Positions 23,954 through 32,375 of a stretch of DNA of 34,153 nucleotides are shown here, piece after piece; position 1 is the first letter of the stretch, and every line of letters starts with the position of its first letter. Under the pieces are notes generated by a model. That model did not search any database. It saw only the letters and a program-made list of their open reading frames with translations, and was not told the origin of the DNA. The translations under genes were made by a program, and so were the position numbers. The stretch comes from Pseudodesulfovibrio sp. (GTDB lineage Bacteria > Desulfobacterota > Desulfovibrionia > Desulfovibrionales > Desulfovibrionaceae), in NCBI RefSeq assembly GCF_028692895.1, contig NZ_JAQUWN010000035.1:1-34153 (forward strand), in the 5' to 3' direction.

Positions 23954-24292
23954 CTACTTGATTTTCTTCATGCGCACGGCCGTGCCGTAGCAGGAGTAGT
24001 ACTTGTCGCCCTCGGGGTGGAAGGCGATGGTCTCGCGGTAGCCGACGATGGCGTCGGCGTTGACGTCCACGGCCTGGGCCATGAGACCGTAGAAGGCGTT
24101 GTCGAAATTGTAGCTGCGGCAGACGATGAGGCCGAAGGCGGACTGGATCTCGCGGCCGGGAACGGCCTCGGTGGTCATGAGCTTCATCTTTCCGGCCATG
24201 TACATGTCCCTGGCCATGGCCAGCCGGTGGTCGCTGCCGATGTCGTCCTTGGCCGGGGCCTGTTTCTTGGGCGAGCCGAAAATGAGCGCCAT
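23954..24292 (-). CDS. YbjQ/UPF0145-like heavy-metal-binding domain protein
   Basis: This 112-aa cytosolic protein resembles the YbjQ family in its last 75 residues: LMTTEAVPGREIQSAFGLIV, then AVDVNADAIVGYRE and CYGTAVRMKK. The first 35 residues are a charged extension. Function is unproven; the family name refers to a presumed metal-binding fold. I chose ATG 24292 with GAGAGG eight bases upstream; an ATG at 24331 would add 13 residues without a better site. The DUF2238 gene follows in the same transcript. A partial copy of its 3' end lies at 23174-23258. Confidence 0.8.
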   Translation of the reverse strand: MALIFGSPKKQAPAKDDIGSDHRLAMARDMYMAGKMKLMTTEAVPGREIQSAFGLIVCRSYNFDNAFYGLMAQAVDVNADAIVGYRETIAFHPEGDKYYSCYGTAVRMKKIK

Positions 24293-24360
24293 GTCTCCGT
24301 CCTCTCCGGGTAAAAGGTTCGTCGCGTTCATGTTGTGTAACCCACCGGAGAAACATGGGC

Positions 24361-24411
24361 AAGTCCCTGGAAGCGGGGCCGGGGAGGACGGTCCCCGGCC
24401 CCGAGGGACTA
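24361..24411 (-). terminator. Long hairpin after the CMD-family gene
   Basis: The inner stem GGGGCCGGGGA/TCCCCGGCCCC and outer stem AGTCCCT/AGGGACT form a large hairpin starting at the stop codon. No strong T-tract follows on the minus strand, so termination may be partial and allow read-through to the YbjQ-like gene. Confidence 0.55.
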
Positions 24412-24924
24412 TTTTTCGGCAAAGGTGCGGAAGAGGGTCCCCACCGTTTGCATCTGGGCCGTGTAGGCCACGCATTCGAAGATCTGCGGATCGGTCCAGC
24501 CCTGGGCGCGGGCGGCGTCGATGTCCTGGGCCGTCACCTTGTCGGGATCGGCCACGGCCTTGGCCGCCAGGGCGAGCAGGGCGGCCTCGCGCGGGTCGAA
24601 GGCCTTGGCCGGGTCCGTGTGCAGGGCGTCGATCTCCTCGGCGCTCAGCCCCATGGACGCGAGCATGTTCCGGTTGAACTCCGTGCAGAAGCCGAAGCAG
24701 GTGGCCGACGCGCCGATGTAGCGCAGGGCCGCCAGCAGGGCGGGCTCGTAGGCTTCGTCATTCATGTATTCGCCCATGATGGCCATCTGGTGTCCCAGGT
24801 AGCGCGGGCTGGCGCTGTAGAGCTGGATGGGATCGGGCACGGCGATCGTTTTGGGGAACAGGGCATAGACCTCGGCCACGGACCCCGTGGCTTTCTCCGG
24901 CGTGGCGTAATCGATCAGGAACAT
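24409..24924 (-). CDS. Carboxymuconolactone decarboxylase/AhpD-family protein
   Basis: This 171-aa all-helical protein of the CMD superfamily resembles AhpD-like peroxidase partners. The central segment LRYIGASATCFGFCTEFN holds two Cys. They are spaced CxxxC (C-FGF-C), whereas redox-active AhpD proteins have CxxC, so disulfide chemistry is uncertain. The start ATG 24924 has the strong ribosome site TTAGGAGGA. A TetR operator lies 28 bases upstream, matching one in front of the TetR gene directly upstream, so it is probably the regulator's main target. Confidence 0.85.
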   Translation of the reverse strand: MFLIDYATPEKATGSVAEVYALFPKTIAVPDPIQLYSASPRYLGHQMAIMGEYMNDEAYEPALLAALRYIGASATCFGFCTEFNRNMLASMGLSAEEIDALHTDPAKAFDPREAALLALAAKAVADPDKVTAQDIDAARAQGWTDPQIFECVAYTAQMQTVGTLFRTFAEK

Positions 24925-24951
24925 GGCGTCCTCCTAAGGATGCGGGTTGTA

Positions 24952-24968
24952 GTAGACCGGTCGTCTAC
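24952..24968. promoter_or_regulatory. TetR operator of the CMD-family gene
   Basis: GTAGACCGGTCGTCTAC is an inverted repeat (GTAGAC / GTCTAC around CGGTC). Its inner 15 bases are identical, in the same orientation, to the site before the tetR gene. It overlaps the probable -10 (TCTACT on the minus strand), so bound TetR would block transcription. Confidence 0.85.
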
Positions 24969-25014
24969 AATGTGGGTACAAAAAAACGTCGGAAGGCCGG
25001 GCCGTCCGGCGATG

Positions 25015-25593
25015 TCATCTCAACACGTTGTCGAAAATGAGTTTGTAAAAGATTTCCAACGGCTCCGGGGTCTTGGTGACCTTCATGCGGATGATGGCCC
25101 CGTGCCAGGCCTCGATGATGAAGATGGCCGTCTCGCGAATCTCCAGGTCGGGCTCGACGTCGCCCGCGCGCTGGGCCTTGGCCAGCAGGTCGGCCACCAC
25201 CCCGGCCAGCCCGTCCAGAGACCGGGTGAGCTTCTCGCGGAAGGGGGCGCTCAGGTCGCCCATCTCCTGGCCCAGGTTGCCGATGGGACAGCCGCGCGTG
25301 AAGCCGTGCGCCTCGAAATAGGCGTGAAAGGCCATGAAGAACCGGCGCAGCCGCTCCAGGGGCGCGACGGACTCGTCCTGGACGATGGGGCCCACCATTT
25401 CGCCGAAGCGCTGGGAAAGGTAGTCCACCATCTCGATGCCGAACGCTTCCTTGTTGGCGAAGTAGAAGTAGAACGACCCCTTGGGCACGCCGGCGGCTTC
25501 GAGGATGTCCTTGAGGCCGGTGTTGTTGAAGCCGCGCTGGTGGATCAGCTCGGCCCCCACTTCGAGGATGCGTTGTCTGGTGTCTTCGCTCAT
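25015..25593 (-). CDS. TetR-family transcriptional repressor
   Basis: This 192-aa DNA-binding protein has an N-terminal helix-turn-helix (residues about 8-55: RQRILEVGAELIHQRGFNNTGLK, then VPKGSFYFYFANKEAF, typical of TetR). A helical ligand-binding domain with HGFTRGCPIGNLGQEM resembles the AcuR/TetR_C_6-type branch, whose members often sense reactive electrophiles; the conserved Cys here (GCPIGN) is a candidate sensor. It most likely represses itself and the downstream CMD-family gene, because the same palindrome lies in both promoters. The ligand is unknown. Confidence 0.92.
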   Translation of the reverse strand: MSEDTRQRILEVGAELIHQRGFNNTGLKDILEAAGVPKGSFYFYFANKEAFGIEMVDYLSQRFGEMVGPIVQDESVAPLERLRRFFMAFHAYFEAHGFTRGCPIGNLGQEMGDLSAPFREKLTRSLDGLAGVVADLLAKAQRAGDVEPDLEIRETAIFIIEAWHGAIIRMKVTKTPEPLEIFYKLIFDNVLR

Positions 25594-25612
25594 GGATGCT
25601 CCGTGGACTGGA

Positions 25613-25640
25613 AATAGACCGGTCGTCTATCAGGTGTCAA
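25613..25640 (-). promoter_or_regulatory. Promoter of the tetR gene
   Basis: On the minus strand a perfect TTGACA (25635-25640) is followed after 16 bases by TCTATT (25613-25618). The operator fills the spacer and overlaps the -10. Confidence 0.75.
25614..25630. promoter_or_regulatory. TetR autoregulatory operator
   Basis: ATAGACCGGTCGTCTAT is a perfect inverted repeat (ATAGAC / GTCTAT around CGGTC) placed between the -35 and -10 of the tetR promoter. It shares TAGACCGGTCGTCTA with the site at 24952-24968. Confidence 0.88.
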
Positions 25641-25818
25641 GCGGTTTTTTTGTGGGATGTCCAAAACCGGGTCGGGGGAGGATGGGAGCTCGGCTTGGGG
25701 CGGCGGGACGAGTGCGAGAGGGAGGACGTCGGTGGACGGAGGCGTCGAGAGAGGCAGGGCCATTTCGGACGGTTGGGGGCGTTTCCGGACGCCGTCGGGC
25801 GTGGTCGGGCGGCGCGGT

Positions 25819-25849
25819 AAAAAAAGGGGAGGCCGAAGTCGGCCTCCCC
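25819..25849 (-). terminator. Rho-independent terminator of the M16 peptidase gene
   Basis: Read on the minus strand, a perfect 10-bp stem (GGGGAGGCCG / CGGCCTCCCC) is followed by seven T residues, 27 bases after the peptidase stop codon. Confidence 0.95.
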
Positions 25850-25875
25850 GTGGTGGTTGTCGCATTTTGCGGCGG

Positions 25876-28560
25876 CTAGGGCATGACCTTGACCAGGTAG
25901 GCCTTGGCCGGGTCGAGGTACTTGCGGACGGTGTCGCGCAGTTCGGCCGGGGTCACGTCCTTGGCCCGGTTGATGAGCGCCTCGGCATAGTCGCGGTCCA
26001 TGCCGCGCGCCATGAGGCTGGCGGCCTCGCGGCTGCGCGAGATCAGGGACTGGTGCTCCTGGTAGTAGTCGCCGAGCAGGATGTTGCGGGCGCGGGTCAG
26101 CTCCTCCTCGGGCAGGGTCTTGGCCGAGAGGTCGGCCAGGACGCGCTTGAACCCGTCGAGGGAGGTGTCGATCTTGTCCGGGTCGGTGCCGATGTACAGG
26201 GCGGTGAAGCCGGTGCGCACGGACTGCCAGTTGAAAGCGGTGACGGTGTAGGCCAGCCCCTGCTTGTCGCGCAGGTCGCGGAAGAGCAGGCCGGACTGGC
26301 CGGAGAGCACGGCCTTGAGCAGCTCCAGCCGGGCCGAGTCCTCCAGGTCGGTCTGTCCCGGAATGGGAAAGACCATGAGCAGGTGGGCCTGGTTGCGGCC
26401 GGGCAGGTGGAAGGTCTCGTCGCGCTTGGTGTTCCATTCGGGCGTGACGAAGTCGTATACGTCGCCGGGCACGGTCATGGTGTTGGCCAGGCCCGCAGCC
26501 CAGCTCTCGATGGCCTTCTCGTCGAACTGGCCGCACACGGCCAGGGTGAAGGGGTGCATGGCCTGGCGTCCCCAGAAGCGCATGATGTCGGCATGGGAGA
26601 GCTTCTCGACGTCCTGGGCCGTGCCCTGGTGCAGCATGCTGTAGGGGCCGGAAGTGTAGAGGAACGGGAAGAGGTGGCGGAAGGCCAGCCCCAGGGGCCG
26701 GTCCTCGCGGCTCTTGATGGAGGCGATCTGGTCCTGGCGGGCGCGCTCGACCTCGGCGCTGTCGAAGGCCGGGGCGGTCAGGGTCTGGCGGATGACCGGC
26801 AGCAGGTCGTCGGTGAAGCGCACCGGGAACTTGGCCTCCAGGGCGAAGACGTTGCGCCCGGCCGAGGCGGACATGGAGGCCGCGTGGTCGGACAGGAAGT
26901 CCTCCAACTGGGTGGCGGTCATTTTCAGGTTGCCGCGCGTCAGGGCGCGGGCCGTCAGGGCGGCCAGCCCCGCCTGGCCCTTGGTCAGGATGCCGTCGCC
27001 GCCCGCGAAGTACAGGGACAGGGCGGTGTAGGGCAGGGTGGCGTCGGGCAGAAGCACCAGGCGGCCGCCGCCGGGCAGGTCCACGACCTTCTCCCCGCCG
27101 CCAGTCGCGACGTCGGCGGCCTTGGCCACGGTCTGGTCCATGGGCCAGCCTTTGGCCACGATGCCGGTGAGGGCTTCGGCCGTGAGCTTGCTCTCCCGGG
27201 GGAGCAGGACGCAGGCGGACAGGCGGTCCGGCCGCACGAATTCGCGGTACAGGGTGCGCATTTCCCTGCGGTTCACCTGGTTCAGCTCGAAGAGGTAGTT
27301 TTGCTCCGCCTCCTCGCCGCCCTCGAAGAACTGGAAGTAGGCCGCCTTGGAGGCCAGGCCCGAGAGGGTCTCCTTGGCCAGGAACAGGGAGTCCTCCATG
27401 TTCAGCTTGGCGCGCCGGATTTCCTGGTCCGTGAATTCGTCGGGGTTGAAGGCGGCCAGCTCGGCCGTGAGGCCGGTCCAGAACTTCTCCACCTTGTCGG
27501 CGTCCAGAGTGGCGCTGACGTAGAGCATTCCGCCGCGCTCCAGGGTCATGGCCGACATGGAGATGTCGTCCACCAACTGCTCCTCATACTTGAATTTGCG
27601 GTAGAGCCGGGAGGTGTCGTCCCCGCCCAGGAGCTGGGCCAGCAGGTCCAGCCCGGCGCACTTGGCCGAGGCTGCGTGCGGGATGGGGAAGGCTGCGCCC
27701 AGGTAGACCTTGTTCCACTGGCCGGGCAGGGTGACCACCGTGGGGCCCGCGCCCTTGGCCGGGATGGCGATGGGCTCGGGCGGGGTCACGGGCCGGGTGT
27801 TCTTCAGGCCGCCGAGGAGCTTTTCGGCCTCGGCCAGGACCTTGTCCGGGTCCACCTTGCCGACCACGGCCAGCATCATGGACTGCGGCTGGTAGAACCG
27901 GGTGATGTAGTTGTGGATGTCCTCGCTGGTCAGCCCCCGGACCGTGTCGCGGAAGCCGATGATGGGCCATTCGTAGGAGGAGCCCTTCCAGATCATGCCC
28001 TGGAGGGTCTTGAAGAGCATGCTGCCAGGCGAGTCCTCGCCGCGCTCCAGTTCCTTGAGGACCACTTCCTTCTCGCTCTTCAGCTCCTCTGGCGCGATGG
28101 CGGCGTGGAAGGCCATGTCGGTGATGACGTCGAGGCCGAGGGCCATCCGCTCCTCGGGCACCTCGACGTAATAGACGGTGTAGTCGAAGCTGGTGGCCGC
28201 GTTCATGTTGCCGCCCACGGACTCGATGTCCCGGGCGGACTGGCCGGGCCCGCGTTTTTTGGTGCCTTTGAAGACCATGTGCTCCAGCAGGTGGCTGATG
28301 CCCGCCTCGTTCGGCGTTTCATAGCCGCTGCCCGCGTGCACGTAGAGCCGTGCGTTGACCAGGGGGAAACGGTCGTCCTGCTTGATGAGCACGGTCAGGC
28401 CGTTCTTGAGCTTGACCACGTTCGTCTCTCCGGGGGCCGATTTGAGCAGGTCGGCCAGGGGCTGGGGAGCGGGCGTTTCGATGGTGGTCTGTTTGGCGTG
28501 ATGCTGGCAGCTCGTCAGGACCATGAGCATTCCTCCGAGCAGCAGAAGTTTTCGGAACAT
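25876..28560 (-). CDS. M16-family zinc peptidase, outer-membrane or periplasmic lipoprotein
   Basis: This 894-aa insulinase-type metallopeptidase has a lipoprotein signal with lipobox LTSC (C18). The first M16 unit has the inverted zinc motif H90-L-L-E93-H94 in SHLLEHMVFKGT, and a third ligand in EKEVVLKELERGED about 76 residues later. The second half (from about residue 460) has the M16 fold pattern, including FRDLRDKQGLAYTV, but no HxxEH, so it is the non-catalytic half of a fused clamshell. The first half also has its own M16 C-domain (GDDTSRLYRKFK). I chose ATG 28560 with GGAG seven bases upstream; longer frames put unrelated sequence before the signal peptide. It is probably transcribed alone. 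Confidence 0.92.
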   Translation of the reverse strand: MFRKLLLLGGMLMVLTSCQHHAKQTTIETPAPQPLADLLKSAPGETNVVKLKNGLTVLIKQDDRFPLVNARLYVHAGSGYETPNEAGISHLLEHMVFKGTKKRGPGQSARDIESVGGNMNAATSFDYTVYYVEVPEERMALGLDVITDMAFHAAIAPEELKSEKEVVLKELERGEDSPGSMLFKTLQGMIWKGSSYEWPIIGFRDTVRGLTSEDIHNYITRFYQPQSMMLAVVGKVDPDKVLAEAEKLLGGLKNTRPVTPPEPIAIPAKGAGPTVVTLPGQWNKVYLGAAFPIPHAASAKCAGLDLLAQLLGGDDTSRLYRKFKYEEQLVDDISMSAMTLERGGMLYVSATLDADKVEKFWTGLTAELAAFNPDEFTDQEIRRAKLNMEDSLFLAKETLSGLASKAAYFQFFEGGEEAEQNYLFELNQVNRREMRTLYREFVRPDRLSACVLLPRESKLTAEALTGIVAKGWPMDQTVAKAADVATGGGEKVVDLPGGGRLVLLPDATLPYTALSLYFAGGDGILTKGQAGLAALTARALTRGNLKMTATQLEDFLSDHAASMSASAGRNVFALEAKFPVRFTDDLLPVIRQTLTAPAFDSAEVERARQDQIASIKSREDRPLGLAFRHLFPFLYTSGPYSMLHQGTAQDVEKLSHADIMRFWGRQAMHPFTLAVCGQFDEKAIESWAAGLANTMTVPGDVYDFVTPEWNTKRDETFHLPGRNQAHLLMVFPIPGQTDLEDSARLELLKAVLSGQSGLLFRDLRDKQGLAYTVTAFNWQSVRTGFTALYIGTDPDKIDTSLDGFKRVLADLSAKTLPEEELTRARNILLGDYYQEHQSLISRSREAASLMARGMDRDYAEALINRAKDVTPAELRDTVRKYLDPAKAYLVKVMP

Positions 28561-28634
28561 GGATTCACTCCGTGGGAAACGCCGGACAGTCGGGGCGCTT
28601 CCGCTGATATCGTTGGGTTGTTTTGCTGCATAGT

Positions 28635-28662
28635 ATGATAAGGCCCGGTTCGGCGGTGGCAA
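28635..28662 (-). promoter_or_regulatory. Promoter of the M16 peptidase gene
   Basis: On the minus strand, TTGCCA (28657-28662), 16 bases and TATCAT (28635-28640), each with five of six consensus matches, lie about 75 bases before the start codon. Confidence 0.65.
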
Positions 28663-28918
28663 GGGCCGTGTCCGTCGGGGAACCGGGCGGGTTGGCGATT
28701 CTACCCGAGCTTTCGGAAAATGCAAACCTTGCGAATGGGGGCGGGGCGTTTCGGCCCGCCCGGGCCCGCGCCGGTTTCGCCAGCGTGACGGACGTGCGAA
28801 ACCTGAAAAAAATTGCCGGGCCGGAGAGGCCCTGTTTGACTGTGCACTCAACGGACTTTACAGGCTTTTTCCCGTACCGGGCGGGGGGGGCGGGAGAGAT
28901 GCTGATCCCGTGCGTATG
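28663..28918. other. Intergenic region between the M16 and frd promoters
   Basis: The gap from 28561 to 28997 is the longest in the window. Its ends hold the divergent promoters. Between them I see GC-rich, partly self-complementary sequence around 28737-28775 and a possible second plus-strand promoter (TTGACT at 28836-28841, 17 bases, TACAGG at 28859-28864). An open frame of 99 codons (28623-28922) has no ribosome site and no family features, and is probably not a gene. Confidence 0.5.
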
Positions 28919-28948
28919 TTGACAATAAACTTGTGGCATGCCTAGAGG
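28919..28948 (+). promoter_or_regulatory. Possible frdCAB promoter
   Basis: A perfect -35 TTGACA (28919-28924) is followed after 17-18 bases only by a weak -10 (CTAGAG or TAGAGG). The weak -10 suggests that an activator may be needed. It lies about 50 bases before frdC. Confidence 0.4.
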
Positions 28949-28997
28949 TTATGCATGTATCCGAGGAATTGTCGTGTCTAACTCAATGGAGGAATGC

Positions 28998-29648
28998 ATG
29001 CCCATCACCTATGCACCTGCCGGGAAGACCGGTAAGTGGGATGGCGCCATGGACTGGTTGCAGATGCTTTCGGGGGCCGGTCTGATCCTGTTCATGTGGT
29101 GCCACATGATCCTGGTGTCGAGCGTCGTCGTCAGTCCCGGCGTCATGAACGCCATCGCGGAATTTTTCGAGGTCACGTTCATGGCGCAGGTCGGCGGCCC
29201 GCTGGTCTTTCTCCTGTTCCTGACCCATTTCGTGCTCGCGGCGCGGAAGATTCCCTTCCGGGCCGAGGGCCAGAAGACCCTGTGGCAGCACGCCCGCATG
29301 CTGCGCCACGGCGACACCTGGCTGTGGGTGATCCAGGCCGTGTCCGCCATGATTATACTGATAATGGGAGCCATCCACATGTGGGTGGTGCTGACCGACC
29401 TGCCCATCACCGCCGTCAAGTCCGCCGCGCGCGTCCAGAGCGGGTTCTGGGCCGTGTTCTACCTCATCCTCCTGCCCCTGGTGGAGCTGCATGTCGGCAT
29501 CGGCTTCTACCGCATCGCCGTGAAGTGGGGGTTCGTCAAGGACGCGGACCGCGCCAAGTTCAAGCGCGGGGAGAATCTGCTCACCCTGATGTTCATCGCC
29601 ATCGGCCTCATCACCCTGCTCAGGTTCCTCTTCCTGAGCGTCAACTAG
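28998..29648 (+). CDS. frdC: Fumarate reductase/succinate dehydrogenase dihaem cytochrome b subunit
   Basis: This 216-aa five-helix membrane anchor binds two haem b and oxidises menaquinol. Four His at H36, H77, H127 and H165 have nearly the same spacing (41, 50, 38) as the haem ligands of Wolinella succinogenes FrdC (49, 50, 39). E163, two residues before H165 in LVELHVG, corresponds to the Glu of the proposed transmembrane E-pathway. I chose ATG 28998, which follows GGAGGA by four bases; the upstream in-frame start lacks this. It is the first gene of frdCAB-fumarase, in the C-A-B order typical of epsilon- and deltaproteobacterial enzymes. Confidence 0.93.
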   Translation: MPITYAPAGKTGKWDGAMDWLQMLSGAGLILFMWCHMILVSSVVVSPGVMNAIAEFFEVTFMAQVGGPLVFLLFLTHFVLAARKIPFRAEGQKTLWQHARMLRHGDTWLWVIQAVSAMIILIMGAIHMWVVLTDLPITAVKSAARVQSGFWAVFYLILLPLVELHVGIGFYRIAVKWGFVKDADRAKFKRGENLLTLMFIAIGLITLLRFLFLSVN

Positions 29649-29661
29649 ACGGAGAAACGCC

Positions 29662-31497
29662 ATGCAGACTATCTACACCGATCTTCTGGTCGTTGGCGCG
29701 GGTCTGGCGGGCGAGCGCGCGGCCGTGGAGGCCGCCGACGCCGGTTTCTCCGCCATCTGCCTGAGCCTGGTCCCGGCGCGCCGCTCCCATTCCTCGGCGG
29801 CGCAGGGCGGGATGCAGGCCTCGCTGGGCAACTCGGTCATGGGCGAGGGCGACTGTCCCGACATCCACTTCGCGGACACGGTCAAGGGCTCGGACTGGGG
29901 CTGCGACCAGGAGGTGGCCCGCCTGTTCGCCGACACCGCGCCCATAGAGATGCGCCGCCTGGCCCACTGGGGCGTGCCCTGGAACCGCGTGGTGGCGGGC
30001 AAGTCCGTCTACTACAAGGGCGGCAAGAAATTCGAGAAGGTCGAGACGCTGGAGAAGGAGGGGCTGATCATGGCCCGTTCCTTCGGCGGTACGGCCAAGT
30101 GGCGGACCTGCTACACCTCGGACGGCACGGGCCACGCGGTCATGTGCACCATGGACAACCGCTGCGCCCAGGTGGGCGTGGACGTGCACGACAAGACCGA
30201 GGCCATCGCCCTGATCCATGACGGCGAGACCTGCTACGGCGTGGTCGCCCGCTGCCTGCGCACCGGCGAGCTGCGCGTCTACCTCTCCAAGGCGACCATG
30301 ATCGCGGCGGGCGGTTTCGGCCGCATCTATCCCAACACCACCAACGCCGTGATCTGCGACGGCGGCGCGCACACCATGTGCGTGGCCTCGGGCGTGGTCC
30401 CCATGGGCAACATGGAGGCCGTCCAGTTCCACCCGACCGGCATCGTGCCCACGGACATCCTGGTCACCGAGGGGTGCCGGGGCGACGGCGGCACGCTCCT
30501 CGACGTCAACGAGCGGCGGTTCATGGACAAGTACGAACCCGAAAAGGCCGAGTTGGCCTCGCGCGACGTGGTCTCCCGCTGGATGACCCACCACATGCGC
30601 GAGGGCTTCGGTGTCAAGTCCCCCTACGGCGAGCACCTCTGGCTCGACATCCGCCACCTGGGCGAGGAGCACATCACCGGCAAGCTCCGCGAGGTCTACG
30701 AAATCTGCACCTCGTTCCTGGGCGTGGACCCCATCCACCAGCTCATTCCGGTGCGGCCCACCCAGCACTATTCCATGGGCGGCGTGCGTACCGACAGGGA
30801 CGGCGCGGCCTATGGCCTGAAGGGCCTTTTCGCCGCGGGCGAGGCCGCCTGCTGGGACATGCACGGCTTCAACCGCCTGGGCGGCAACTCCCTGGCCGAA
30901 ACCGTGGTCGCGGGCGGCATCGTCGGCAAGAAGATCGCGGAATTCCTGGAAGGGTGCGAGACCGAGTTCAAGACCTCGCTCATCAATGACGCGGTCAAGC
31001 GGCAGCAGGCCCGCATCGACGCCCTGATAGAGGGCAAAAGCGGCGGCGAGAACGTCTACCGCGTGCGAGCGGCCATGCAGGACGCCCTGAACAAGGGGGC
31101 CAACATCTTCCGCACCCAGCAGGGGCTGGAGGAGTGCGTGGCCACCCTGCAGGACACCCTGATCCGCGCCCGCAACGTCGGCCTGCGCTCCAACGGCAAG
31201 GGCGTGAACCCCGAGCTGGCGGCCGCCCTCAAGCTGGAGGGCCAGGTCAAGATGGCCCTGATGGTCGCCTACGGCGCGCTCAGGCGCACCGAGTCGCGCG
31301 GGTCCCACAACCGCGAGGACTTTCCCGCGCGCAACGACCGCGACTGGCTGAACCGCACCCTGGCCTACTGGAAGAAGGAATCCGACACCCTGCCGACCCT
31401 TGAATACGAGCCGGCCACCCAGGTCGTCGAGATTCCGCCGGGAGACCGGGGCTACGGCCATTCCCAAATCATCAGCGCCGACTCCAAGAAGGATTAG
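29662..31497 (+). CDS. frdA: Fumarate reductase/succinate dehydrogenase flavoprotein subunit
   Basis: This catalytic subunit interconverts fumarate and succinate with covalently bound FAD. The 611-aa protein has the dinucleotide fold VVGAGLAGERAAVEAA, the flavin-attachment His H43 in RSHSSAAQGG, the substrate region HPTGIVPTDILVTEGCRGDGG and PTQHYSMGGVRTD. A late FAD segment reads AAGEAACWDMHGFNRLGGNSL. No signal peptide is seen, so it faces the cytoplasm with FrdB. It follows frdC by 13 bases and precedes frdB by three. Confidence 0.96.
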   Translation: MQTIYTDLLVVGAGLAGERAAVEAADAGFSAICLSLVPARRSHSSAAQGGMQASLGNSVMGEGDCPDIHFADTVKGSDWGCDQEVARLFADTAPIEMRRLAHWGVPWNRVVAGKSVYYKGGKKFEKVETLEKEGLIMARSFGGTAKWRTCYTSDGTGHAVMCTMDNRCAQVGVDVHDKTEAIALIHDGETCYGVVARCLRTGELRVYLSKATMIAAGGFGRIYPNTTNAVICDGGAHTMCVASGVVPMGNMEAVQFHPTGIVPTDILVTEGCRGDGGTLLDVNERRFMDKYEPEKAELASRDVVSRWMTHHMREGFGVKSPYGEHLWLDIRHLGEEHITGKLREVYEICTSFLGVDPIHQLIPVRPTQHYSMGGVRTDRDGAAYGLKGLFAAGEAACWDMHGFNRLGGNSLAETVVAGGIVGKKIAEFLEGCETEFKTSLINDAVKRQQARIDALIEGKSGGENVYRVRAAMQDALNKGANIFRTQQGLEECVATLQDTLIRARNVGLRSNGKGVNPELAAALKLEGQVKMALMVAYGALRRTESRGSHNREDFPARNDRDWLNRTLAYWKKESDTLPTLEYEPATQVVEIPPGDRGYGHSQIISADSKKD

Positions 31498-31500
31498 CCC

Positions 31501-32238
31501 ATGTCCAGATTACTGAAATTCAATATATTCCGGTACAATCCGCAGGACAAGTCGTCCCGTCCGCGCACGGAGGAGTTCGTCCTCGAAGAGACCGACTCCA
31601 TGACCCTGTTCATCGCCCTGAACCGCATCCGCGAGGAGCAGGACGCGTCGCTCCAGTTCGACTTCTGCTGCCGCGCGGGCATCTGCGGGTCCTGCGGCAT
31701 GGTCATCAACGGCCGTCCCGGCCTGGCCTGCCACACCAAGACCCGCGACCTGCCGGGCGAGATCACGCTCCTGCCGCTGCCCATCTTCGAGCTGGTCGGC
31801 GACCTGTCGGTGGACACCGGCTCCTGGTTCCGGGAAATGTACACCCGGACGGAGTCCTGGATTCACACCGAAAAGGCGTTCGATCCCGCCGCCTTGGAAG
31901 AGCGGATGGACAACAAGGACGCCGTGGCCATCTACGAGCTGGAGCGGTGCGTGGAATGCGGCTGCTGCGTGGCCGCCTGCGCCACCGCCCGGATGCGCGA
32001 GGACTTCCTGGGCGCGGCTGGCCTGAACCGCGTGGCCCGGTTCCTCATCGACCCGCGCGACCAGCGGACCGACAACGACTATTACGAGATCATCGGCAAC
32101 GACATGGGCATCTTCGGCTGCATGGGGCTGCTCGCCTGCGAGGACGTCTGCCCCAAGCACCTGCCGTTGCAGAACCAGCTTGGCTTCCTGCGCCGCAAGA
32201 TGGGCATCACCTCCCTCAAGCGGCTGTTCAGGAAGTAG
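31501..32238 (+). CDS. frdB: Fumarate reductase/succinate dehydrogenase iron-sulfur subunit
   Basis: FrdB wires the flavin to the cytochrome b through three clusters. In this 245-aa protein the [2Fe-2S] ligands are in CCRAGICGSCGMVINGRPGLAC, the [4Fe-4S] ligands in CVECGCCVAAC, with further ligands shared from GCMGLLACEDVCPKHLPL, which also builds the [3Fe-4S] site. The second motif runs CVAACATA where most relatives have CVAACP. Downstream, 137 bases with a hairpin separate it from the fumarase genes. Confidence 0.95.
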   Translation: MSRLLKFNIFRYNPQDKSSRPRTEEFVLEETDSMTLFIALNRIREEQDASLQFDFCCRAGICGSCGMVINGRPGLACHTKTRDLPGEITLLPLPIFELVGDLSVDTGSWFREMYTRTESWIHTEKAFDPAALEERMDNKDAVAIYELERCVECGCCVAACATARMREDFLGAAGLNRVARFLIDPRDQRTDNDYYEIIGNDMGIFGCMGLLACEDVCPKHLPLQNQLGFLRRKMGITSLKRLFRK

Positions 32239-32284
32239 CGCGGCCGTCAATCCCCGCGAAGCGCGATAAAACGTTTTGGAGAGT

Positions 32285-32314
32285 CCGGAGAACCTTTCCC
32301 AAAAGGTTTTCCGG
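32285..32314 (+). repeat. Intergenic hairpin, likely family of dispersed repeats
   Basis: CCGGAGAACCTTT pairs with AAAGGTTTTCCGG over 13 bases (one G-U) with a CCCA loop. It is embedded in AAAACGTTTTGGAGAGT. From memory, very similar AAAACGTTTTGGAGAG...hairpin sequences recur between genes in Desulfovibrio genomes; only one copy is visible here. No T-tract follows, so read-through into fumarase is expected. Confidence 0.5.
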
Positions 32315-32375
32315 TCTCGCCGAAGGCGCTCCCCGGTAGGGGCGCCGGAGGCGTTCATTGCAACATGGAGGTAAC

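Noticed and set aside
28623..28922. 99-codon open frame upstream of frdC
   Set aside because: It overlaps the M16 promoter, has no ribosome site and its translation has no family-like features.
28919..28945. Rex or CRP/FNR site in the frd promoter
   Set aside because: ACAA-TAAAC-TTGT is only a 4-bp inverted repeat and does not match the TTGTG-N-CACAA type motif.
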